DNA of 64,000 bases. Source: Sphingobacterium oryzagri. GTDB taxonomy: Bacteria > Bacteroidota > Bacteroidia > Sphingobacteriales > Sphingobacteriaceae. The notes beneath the pieces were generated by a model. That model had not been told where the DNA came from, did no database searches, and worked only from the letters and a program-made list of their open reading frames with translations. Position 1 is the first letter of the stretch. Each line of letters begins with the position of its first letter. The stretch is from NCBI RefSeq assembly GCF_028736175.1, contig NZ_CP117880.1:4154001-4218000 (forward strand), in the 5' to 3' direction. Positions 55,027-62,638 of this stretch are shown piece after piece. Position numbers and translations under genes: made by a program.

Positions 55027-57456
55027 ATGGTAAGGAATTACTTTAAAATAGCCTGGCGGAATCTGGTAACAAATAAGACTTTTTCCGTGATTAACATTGC
55101 TGGCTTAGCGATTAGTTTAGCTTCATTTATATTGATTGCATTGTATGTGACTGATGAGTTGAGCTATGACTTACATCATAAAAAATCCGATAGAATATAT
55201 CGAGTCAATAGTGATTTAACAATAGGTGGAACCGACCTTCATTTGGCCACATCAAGTGATCCTATGGGAGCAACACTAAAAGCGGAATATCCGGAGGTAG
55301 AAGAATTTGTGCGGTTTTACAATTCGAGCGGAGGCCGACTACTTAAAAGAGGTGATCAATTTATCCATGAAGCTAAAATAGCCTTTGCCGATTCGACCTT
55401 GTTTGATGTTTTCACGATCCCGTTGGTTGCAGGCGAAACGACAAATGGACTAAACAAACCAAACACCGTAGTGATCAGTGAGTCTGCCGCGAAACGTTAC
55501 TTTGGAACGATAGATGCCGTCGGCAAATCTATTGAAACGAATAATCCGAAAGAATCGCCTTATCAAATCACGGCCGTTTTCGAGGATATGCCCCGCACCT
55601 CTCATTTCCAGTTCGATTTTATTTTCTCGATGCACCAGGTTGATTATCCATGGAATAGTTTTCTAAGCCATAATTTTCACACCTACGTACTGCTTGCAGA
55701 TGGTGCAGACGTGGATAGTTTCGATCGTAAATTTGCACAGGTGATCCACAAGCACATCTTGCCACAAGCCCGTGAATTGATGGATATTAACTCGATGGAA
55801 GATTTCCAACGTTCGGGGAATAAAATTCATTACGCTTTAATGCCACTAAAAGACATTCACCTACATTCGGATCGCCATCCAGAACTAGGTGTTAATGGTG
55901 ATGTACAATATGTCCGGATATTTTCATGCATTGCTATTTTTGTCTTACTGTTAGCTTGTGTAAACTTTATGAACCTATCAACGGCACGATCTGCGGCGCG
56001 CGCCAAGGAGGTAGGCGTACGGAAAGTATTAGGGTCCAAGAAAAAATGGTTGATTACCCAATTTCTCACCGAGTCTATGTTGATGGTTTGCGTAGCTTTT
56101 GTGGTGTCCATTGGTTTATCGGCTCTGCTTCTGCATTATTTCAATTCAATTGCAGGCAAAGAGTTGGCATTTGCTGATTTATTTAGTCCAACGTTCCTAA
56201 TGATGCTGTTGTTATTTACGCTTCTAACCGGAGGTTTGGCAGGAATATACCCGGCATTGGTGCTATCTCGGTTTAAGCCAGTGTTGGTATTAAAAGGTAA
56301 AATAGACGGCGGCTTTCGACGTAGCAAATTTCGCAGCAGCTTAGTGATTTTTCAATTTTTCACATCGGTGGTGTTGGTCGCTGGCACCATGATTATCTAC
56401 CAACAACTTCATTTCATTCAGCATAAAAAAATAGGATTCGAGAAAGATCATGTGCTCATCGTGAAAGGCACACAGGCATTGGGCGCACAAGCAGAATCTT
56501 TTAGGCATAGCATATCGCAATTACCAGAAGTACAAGCTTCCAGTTTTGCGAGGTTTTTACCGGTCGCCAATTCAGACAGAAATGATAATGCATTTTCAAA
56601 AGATCCGGTGATGAATGAATCGAATTCGTTCAACGCTCAGCGATGGGATATCGATTACGATTACATACGCACCTTAGGGATGGAAGTTTCACAAGGAAGA
56701 AATTTTTCTCGACAATACGGGAGCGATTCGACCGGTATGCTGATCAACGAATCCGCTGCCAAAGTACTGGGATATGCGAATCCGATAGGTCAAAAAATTT
56801 ATATGCCCTATGGGAATGGGGAAAGTATGGCGTATACCGTGGTTGGAGTTGTTAAAAACTTTCATTTTGAATCTTTGCGGCAACATGTAGGTCCCTTGGT
56901 GATGCGCTTGGGAAATAACAGGACAGCTGCGGCATTTCGGGTTTCGTCAGACAACTTACAGCAGTTCATTCATAAGGTCGAGCAGGAATGGAAAGCACGT
57001 TCGCCAGCTTTACCATTCAGTTACCATTTTATGGACGAATCATTTAATGCGATGTATAAAGTCGAGCAACAAGTAGGAAAACTAGCTATATCTTTTTCGA
57101 TTTTGGCCATTTTTATTGCCTGTCTTGGTTTGTTCGGGCTTACCACATTTATGGTCGAACAACGTGTCAAAGAGATCGGTATTCGCAAGGTGCTGGGCGC
57201 CTCCATTTCCGGTATCCTTGTCATGATTTCGAAGGATTTCGTGCGATTAGTATTCATTGCCGTTGTCATCGGTACACCTCTGACTTGGTGGGCGATGAGC
57301 AAGTGGTTGGAAAATTTTGCTTATCGCATTGATATCCAATGGTGGATGTTCGCACTCGCCGGATTTTTGGCAGTTATCGTTGCTTTAATGACCGTAAGTT
57401 ATCAAGCCATCCGGGCAGCAAAAGCCAATCCGGTAGCAAGCCTGCGGGATGAGTGA
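55027..57456 (+). CDS. MacB/FtsX-type ABC permease, array member 7
   Basis: 809 residues. It opens MVRNYFKIAWRNLVTNKTFS, with helix one at ~20-42. The first loop is RAKEVGVRKVLGSK and the second RVKEIGIRKVLGAS. The second core domain region contains NPIGQKIYMPYGNGESMAYTVVGVV. The tail is NPVASLRDE. It has a type B leader in front and a more diverged spacer behind. Like member 3, it carries FEKDHVL after helix five, suggesting these two are closer relatives. Confidence 0.92.
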   Translation: MVRNYFKIAWRNLVTNKTFSVINIAGLAISLASFILIALYVTDELSYDLHHKKSDRIYRVNSDLTIGGTDLHLATSSDPMGATLKAEYPEVEEFVRFYNSSGGRLLKRGDQFIHEAKIAFADSTLFDVFTIPLVAGETTNGLNKPNTVVISESAAKRYFGTIDAVGKSIETNNPKESPYQITAVFEDMPRTSHFQFDFIFSMHQVDYPWNSFLSHNFHTYVLLADGADVDSFDRKFAQVIHKHILPQARELMDINSMEDFQRSGNKIHYALMPLKDIHLHSDRHPELGVNGDVQYVRIFSCIAIFVLLLACVNFMNLSTARSAARAKEVGVRKVLGSKKKWLITQFLTESMLMVCVAFVVSIGLSALLLHYFNSIAGKELAFADLFSPTFLMMLLLFTLLTGGLAGIYPALVLSRFKPVLVLKGKIDGGFRRSKFRSSLVIFQFFTSVVLVAGTMIIYQQLHFIQHKKIGFEKDHVLIVKGTQALGAQAESFRHSISQLPEVQASSFARFLPVANSDRNDNAFSKDPVMNESNSFNAQRWDIDYDYIRTLGMEVSQGRNFSRQYGSDSTGMLINESAAKVLGYANPIGQKIYMPYGNGESMAYTVVGVVKNFHFESLRQHVGPLVMRLGNNRTAAAFRVSSDNLQQFIHKVEQEWKARSPALPFSYHFMDESFNAMYKVEQQVGKLAISFSILAIFIACLGLFGLTTFMVEQRVKEIGIRKVLGASISGILVMISKDFVRLVFIAVVIGTPLTWWAMSKWLENFAYRIDIQWWMFALAGFLAVIVALMTVSYQAIRAAKANPVASLRDE

Positions 57457-57586
57457 CGCAAAGTCAAAATTAAAAAGTTAAAAGTAAAAAGGGAGAAGTT
57501 AAAAATAAAATAGAGAACAGTACAAGCATCGAAGCTTTCGGTCTAACATCTATAATCTAAGTACTATCATCTAAATACTAGAAAAA
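57457..57586 (+). repeat. Type B-related spacer (diverged)
   Basis: 130 bases. AAAGT-type short repeats are followed by imperfect units ATCTATA, ATCTAAGTACTATC, ATCTAAATACTAG, related to the ATCTAACTACTATT end of the 61-bp block. The CCGACA/TGTCGG arms are absent. Confidence 0.55.
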
Positions 57587-59932
57587 ATGGTAAGGAACTA
57601 TATAAAAATTGCTTGGCGAAGTCTTCTAAAGAATCGACAATATTCGCTTCTTCATATTATTGGCTTATCAATCAGTCTGGCAGCTACTGTACTTATCTTG
57701 CTATGGGTTTGGGATGAGTGGAGTTATGATACGATGCATCAGAAAGCAGCGGATATCTATACGATGACCGTGACCGTAGACCCGGAACACAAGGAAGTCT
57801 GGCATGTGTCGCCATCGGCAATCGCGAGTTTTGCAAAAGGACAAATTACAGACATCGAAAAATTTGCAAGAACCTATGATGCCGGTTCACAATTGATTAC
57901 ATATGAAGGCAAAAACTTTCAAGAAGATGTCGAGCATGTAGACCCTGACTTCTTCGAAATATTCGATTTCCCGTTTGTTTATGGTAACCGCCAGCAGCCG
58001 TTTGCTAACCTACATTCTGTTATTCTCAGTGAAAGCCTTGCTCAAAAATATTTTGGAGATGACAACCCGTTAGGAAAAGTGTTGACCGTTGACAAAATAA
58101 GAAAACTTACCGTATCCGCAGTGATCAAGGATATGCCGCACAATTCGAGCTTACAGTATCAGATGATTCTCCCTTTCAATTTATTACGTACCTACAAATT
58201 TCCAGACTTAGACAACAATTGGGACGAATTCGATTACGAAACCGTTGTATTGCTTAAACCAACGGCTAACGTAGCATCAGTCAGCAAAGAACTAACCAAA
58301 ATTCACAAAGCAAACAACTTAACGGCCATAGAAGACTTACGGAATTTTAGCTACGGCCTGTTTCCGTTACTCGATATCCACCTCAGCAGCGAAGGCAGTC
58401 GTGGCAAACAGCAGGTATGGATATTTACCCTTGTGGCTGCGGTTATACTGATGATTGCTTCGATTAACTATGTTAACTTGGTAACTGCTCGTGCCACTCG
58501 ACGAAACAAAGAGGTTGGTGTACGTAAAATTGTGGGGGCTTCGTCAACACATTTATTTTGGCAATTTTTATCCGAGTCTTGTCTTATATTTTTTATCGCC
58601 GCATTTATCGCCTTAAGTATGATTTTCGCGCTGCTGCCATTCTATAATGATATTTCCGGCAAACAACTAACCCTGTCGTTAGTTGATCATCGGATATGGA
58701 TGCTACTCGGCAGCACGTTATTCGTCTTGCTCTTACTAGCCGGTGTATATCCGGCGCTCAAGCTATCCAAATTTCATGCGGCACGCGTTTTAAAAGATGG
58801 CACAACCTCGACACAAAACAAGAGCAGCCTTCGGCAATCGCTAGTCGTTATACAATTTTGCTGTTCGGTTGTGTTAATTATGTCGACAATTGTGATCGCA
58901 CAGCAACTGGCTTTTATACGTAAGAAAGACTTGGGCTACGACAAGGAAAATGTATTTACATTCCCGCGCAAAAATCTAAAAAACATAGCAACTGTAAAGA
59001 CGTCACTATTAAATTCAGCAAGCATACAGGGAGTTTCCCTCGCTGCCGAAAAAGGATTAGATAATGCGGAAGGCCTTACCACAGTGATTGATTGGAAAGG
59101 AAAACCGCGAAGTATGATCAATTACATCATTTATCAATTGGCGGTAGAACATGACTTTACAGATGTTTTACACATACCTTTTGTAGCGGGGCACGGCTTT
59201 ACAGGTACGCCAGCAGATAGCAACAGCTTTATTCTCAATGAAACCGCGGCAAAGCAAATGTCTGCAAAAGTCGGTCTGCAACTTAGTTATGAAGGAAAAC
59301 AAGGTACCGTAATCGGCATTACGCAAGATTTTCACTTTCAGGATATGAAGAAGGCTATTGGCCCGCTCATTCTTTCCGTTAACCAAGATGTGGCAGGCGA
59401 TTATTTCTACGTCCGCACAACAGCCAATGGCACCGAAGAGGCACTGAAGCATGTCAAGCAGTTGTGGGATCAGTATAACAGCGATTATGAATTTTCTTAT
59501 TGGTTTCTAGAAGAGACGTTTGATCGTCTCTATCGCGAAGACATACGTGTCGGTGTCTTGTTCAACATATTTGCGGGTATAGCTATCCTGCTCTCTTGTT
59601 TGGGACTTTTCGGCTTGGTTACCTTCACGGCTGAAACAAAAGTCAAGGAGATTGGCATTCGAAAAACGTTGGGTGCCAGCATAGGCAATATTATGCTGAT
59701 GTTAACCCGAGATTTTATACAACTTGTCGCTTTGGGATTAATTATCGCCGCTCCGTTGGGTTATTGGATCATGAACACTTGGTTAGCCAATTATGCTTAC
59801 CGGATAACAATACAGTGGTGGGTATTGCCACTCGCTAGTCTTACGGCACTACTTATCGCGCTGGCTACTGTTTGTGGAAAATCTCTCCGAGCGGCACGGG
59901 CAAATCCGGTAGATAGCTTACGGGATGAGTGA
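57587..59932 (+). CDS. MacB/FtsX-type ABC permease, array member 8
   Basis: 781 residues, the shortest complete copy. It opens MVRNYIKIAWRSLLKNRQYS. The first loop is RNKEVGVRKIVGAS and the second KVKEIGIRKTLGAS. After the third FtsX helix it reads YPALKLSKFHAARVLKDG. The second half begins LRQSLVVIQFCCSVVLIMSTIVI (about 413-435). The tail is NPVDSLRDE. Helix eight is followed by KSLRAARANP, where most copies have QAIKAARANP. Confidence 0.92.
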   Translation: MVRNYIKIAWRSLLKNRQYSLLHIIGLSISLAATVLILLWVWDEWSYDTMHQKAADIYTMTVTVDPEHKEVWHVSPSAIASFAKGQITDIEKFARTYDAGSQLITYEGKNFQEDVEHVDPDFFEIFDFPFVYGNRQQPFANLHSVILSESLAQKYFGDDNPLGKVLTVDKIRKLTVSAVIKDMPHNSSLQYQMILPFNLLRTYKFPDLDNNWDEFDYETVVLLKPTANVASVSKELTKIHKANNLTAIEDLRNFSYGLFPLLDIHLSSEGSRGKQQVWIFTLVAAVILMIASINYVNLVTARATRRNKEVGVRKIVGASSTHLFWQFLSESCLIFFIAAFIALSMIFALLPFYNDISGKQLTLSLVDHRIWMLLGSTLFVLLLLAGVYPALKLSKFHAARVLKDGTTSTQNKSSLRQSLVVIQFCCSVVLIMSTIVIAQQLAFIRKKDLGYDKENVFTFPRKNLKNIATVKTSLLNSASIQGVSLAAEKGLDNAEGLTTVIDWKGKPRSMINYIIYQLAVEHDFTDVLHIPFVAGHGFTGTPADSNSFILNETAAKQMSAKVGLQLSYEGKQGTVIGITQDFHFQDMKKAIGPLILSVNQDVAGDYFYVRTTANGTEEALKHVKQLWDQYNSDYEFSYWFLEETFDRLYREDIRVGVLFNIFAGIAILLSCLGLFGLVTFTAETKVKEIGIRKTLGASIGNIMLMLTRDFIQLVALGLIIAAPLGYWIMNTWLANYAYRITIQWWVLPLASLTALLIALATVCGKSLRAARANPVDSLRDE

Positions 59933-60054
59933 TGAAAAGTAAAAATTAAAAAGTAAAAATTAAAAAAACCGACAAGGGTGATAAGCATGGTGCGGAGGTT
60001 TTAAAAGCAAATGTCTCGTCTAAGTCTAAGTGCTATCATCTAAATACTTGAAAA
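59933..60054 (+). repeat. Type B-related spacer before permease 9
   Basis: 122 bases. The upstream half matches type B copy 2 closely (CCGACAAGGGTGATAAGCAT and onward to GCAAATGT). After that the sequence switches to CTCGTCTAAG and the ATCTAAATACTTGAAAA end, like the spacer before permease 8. It looks like a mosaic of the two spacer types. Confidence 0.6.
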
Positions 60055-62454
60055 ATGATAAGGAATTATATAAAAATAGCGTGGAGAACTATCCTGAAAA
60101 ACAGATTCTTTAGTCTTTTAAACGTCGTTGGTTTAGCCATAAGCTTGGCGGCAGCGATTCTGTTATTTTCCTACGCTCGACAAGAATGGAGCTATAACAA
60201 ACAATTTGACAAAGGATCAAATATTTACAGGGTTTATCTGAAAGCCAATGCAGAGTATAACTTCGAGAAGTGGACAAACCTGCCGAATGCCGTTGGACCT
60301 TTCATGCTATCTGACATTCCAGAAGTAAAAGCTTTTGCTCGCTTGGTGAAGCTAGACTTTACCGGTGTGGCTTCTATCCAAGCGAATGAAGATACTTTTG
60401 TCGAAAAAAAAATCATCCTCACCGATTCCGCTTTCTTTGATCTATTCGATGTAGAATTTCTGGAAGGTAGTCGAAATAGCAGCTTTTCAAAACCGGGAAG
60501 CGTAGTTATCGCCGCAAGCGAAAAGAGAAAGATCTTTGGCGACAGTCCTGCACTTAATCAAACCATGATCATTAACCAACGTGATACCGTCAATATTTCC
60601 GGTGTCATTCAAGATTTTCCTACAAACAGTTCATTCGACGCAACAATTATGCTAAATATCATGGACTCTTGGATGGGAAAGGATGTGTATTGGTCAAACG
60701 CTAGTTATCAAACCTACTGCTTACTCGATGAAAAAGCCGTTTCAACAGATGTGGAAGAGAAAGCTACCGCACTAATAGACAAATATATCCCTAAAGAAAA
60801 TCAATACTACACGCACTTCTTTTTACAGCCTCTTTCCAAAGTCCATCTCCATTCTGCAGATCTTAAAGACAATATATTAAACACATCAGGAGATATTGCT
60901 AGCGTACGAATGGTTATGCTTTTAGCTACACTTATTATCGTTATTGCGTGCATAAACTACATGAATCTTGCTACGGCTCGTTCGCAACGCCATGCAAAAG
61001 AAGTAGGCATAAACAAGGTGTTGGGCGCTCATCCTTCACAGATCAAAACGCGCTTTTATCTGGAAACCGGGATGATAACTCTTTTTGCCATCTGCGTGGG
61101 TTTGCTTTTAGCGATGGGCACTGTACCCGTTTTCAACAAATTGGTGGGCGCTAACATAGCAGTGGAGCCGCTTTTTAGTCCGGCAAACCTAAGTTTGTGC
61201 TGCGCGCTTTGGCTGATCACCACATTACTGGGCGGGAGCTATCCCGCCGCCTTGATGGCAAATATTCCATCTTTGTCATTGATGAAAAAGATGACATCAT
61301 CCAAACGAGGTGTGCCAATCGTTCGGCAGGCGCTTGTTCTTTTCCAATTCACCTGTTCTACGATTCTGATTATTGGCGTCATCATCATCACATTACAAAT
61401 GAAACACGTTGCCAGCAAAGATTTGGGTTACCAGCCGACCAACGTCATGATTGTGCCTATACGCTCCATTTCATCCATAGATAAATACAATAGTATCAAG
61501 CAAGCGGTGGAAAGTCTAGCGGGCACCGTAAGCAGTGCAACGTTACAATCTTTTCCGGGCTATGGTGAAAGTGGAAAAACAATTTATAAACCTGGCGCGA
61601 TCAATGAAGGATTGCCCACCGCCACCGCTAGCAGCAATGGACCAGTCATTTCGACCTTGGGCTTACATTTACTTGCCGGAACCGATCTACCACAGCAATT
61701 GCATCCTAACGATACCACTTGTTATGTGCTGATCAATGAAGTTGTTTCCTCCTACTTAGGATATGCTGATCCTAACGATGCCGTTGGAAAAAGCGTTGGC
61801 ACAGAAATGAGCGCACGCTCCATCATTAGTGGCGTCGTACGCAACTTCAATTTCGACAGCCTGAAAGGTACTATCGGCGGTTATGTTTACGCCCGCATGA
61901 ACCAGCCCTCTGAGGGTTATCGGTATTTATTACTCCGGTACGACAGCAATAAAAAAGAGAATTATGTTCAACAGGTGAAGCAAATATTTGAGGCACAAGT
62001 ACCGCAGGCGGCTTTTGATTATCAATTTCTGGACGATCATATCAAAAACTATTACACTACAGAACGCAGAACAAACAATATAGTATCAACGGCTTCCATC
62101 CTGACGATATTCGTTGCTTGTCTGGGGTTATTTGGTTTGGCGGCATTTACCGCAGAACAACGTAGAAAAGAAATCGGTGTGCGCAAGGTTCTTGGTGCTA
62201 GTATTTACAAAATTGTAAGATTGCTCTCCACCAATTTTCTCGTATTGATTATTGTGTCCTTAATCATTGCCAGTCCCATTGCCTGGTGGATATTCTCCGT
62301 CTGGTTACAAAACTTCAATGACAAAATCGCTATTCCGTGGTGGTCGTTTTTGATCGCCGGATTATTTTCGACAGGTATTGCGATACTCACAATCGGCTTT
62401 CAAGCATTAAAAGCAGCACGTGCAAATCCGGTCGATAGTTTACGGAATGAGTAG
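60055..62454 (+). CDS. MacB/FtsX-type ABC permease, array member 9
   Basis: 799 residues. It opens MIRNYIKIAWRTILKNRFFS, with helix one at ~20-40. It is the most divergent in the first FtsX loop, HAKEVGINKVLGAH, where Asn replaces the usual Arg, and in the following SQIKTRFYLETG. The second loop RRKEIGVRKVLGAS is standard. The third FtsX helix ends GGSYPAALMANIPSLSLMKKM instead of YPAxxLSSFxPxxxLKG. The tail is NPVDSLRNE. The stop TAG is the first triplet of a 12-copy heptamer repeat. Confidence 0.92.
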   Translation: MIRNYIKIAWRTILKNRFFSLLNVVGLAISLAAAILLFSYARQEWSYNKQFDKGSNIYRVYLKANAEYNFEKWTNLPNAVGPFMLSDIPEVKAFARLVKLDFTGVASIQANEDTFVEKKIILTDSAFFDLFDVEFLEGSRNSSFSKPGSVVIAASEKRKIFGDSPALNQTMIINQRDTVNISGVIQDFPTNSSFDATIMLNIMDSWMGKDVYWSNASYQTYCLLDEKAVSTDVEEKATALIDKYIPKENQYYTHFFLQPLSKVHLHSADLKDNILNTSGDIASVRMVMLLATLIIVIACINYMNLATARSQRHAKEVGINKVLGAHPSQIKTRFYLETGMITLFAICVGLLLAMGTVPVFNKLVGANIAVEPLFSPANLSLCCALWLITTLLGGSYPAALMANIPSLSLMKKMTSSKRGVPIVRQALVLFQFTCSTILIIGVIIITLQMKHVASKDLGYQPTNVMIVPIRSISSIDKYNSIKQAVESLAGTVSSATLQSFPGYGESGKTIYKPGAINEGLPTATASSNGPVISTLGLHLLAGTDLPQQLHPNDTTCYVLINEVVSSYLGYADPNDAVGKSVGTEMSARSIISGVVRNFNFDSLKGTIGGYVYARMNQPSEGYRYLLLRYDSNKKENYVQQVKQIFEAQVPQAAFDYQFLDDHIKNYYTTERRTNNIVSTASILTIFVACLGLFGLAAFTAEQRRKEIGVRKVLGASIYKIVRLLSTNFLVLIIVSLIIASPIAWWIFSVWLQNFNDKIAIPWWSFLIAGLFSTGIAILTIGFQALKAARANPVDSLRNE

Positions 62455-62535
62455 TGAGTAGTGAGTAGTGAGTAGTGAGTAGTGAGTAGTGAGTAGTGAG
62501 TAGTGAGTAGTGAGTAGTGAGTAGTGAGTAGTGAG
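62452..62535. repeat. Heptamer microsatellite (TAGTGAG)12
   Basis: Twelve perfect copies, 84 bp, starting at the stop codon of permease 9, the same unit and register as the 16-copy run at 44718. Confidence 0.95.
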
Positions 62536-62638
62536 TAAAAAGTTACTGCCTGCTTAAATTCAGAGCTATACTTTTTTTTACTTTTTAACCGAGCGTAGTG
62601 AGCTCATCGTAGATAATTTTGACTTTTTAATTTCCAAC
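62536..62638 (+). repeat. Type A leader with promoter, copy 3
   Basis: 103 bases, nearly identical to 44830-44931. It includes TAATTTTG at 62614-62621, a -7 box 17 bases before the ATG of permease 10. The repeat plus leader is thus a unit duplicated about 17.7 kb apart. Confidence 0.7.

Noticed and set aside
44718..62535. CRISPR-like array suspected from regular repeats
   Set aside because: The repeats are perfect 7-bp tandem units without spacers, and the longer repeated blocks are kilobases apart at gene starts; no cas genes are present.
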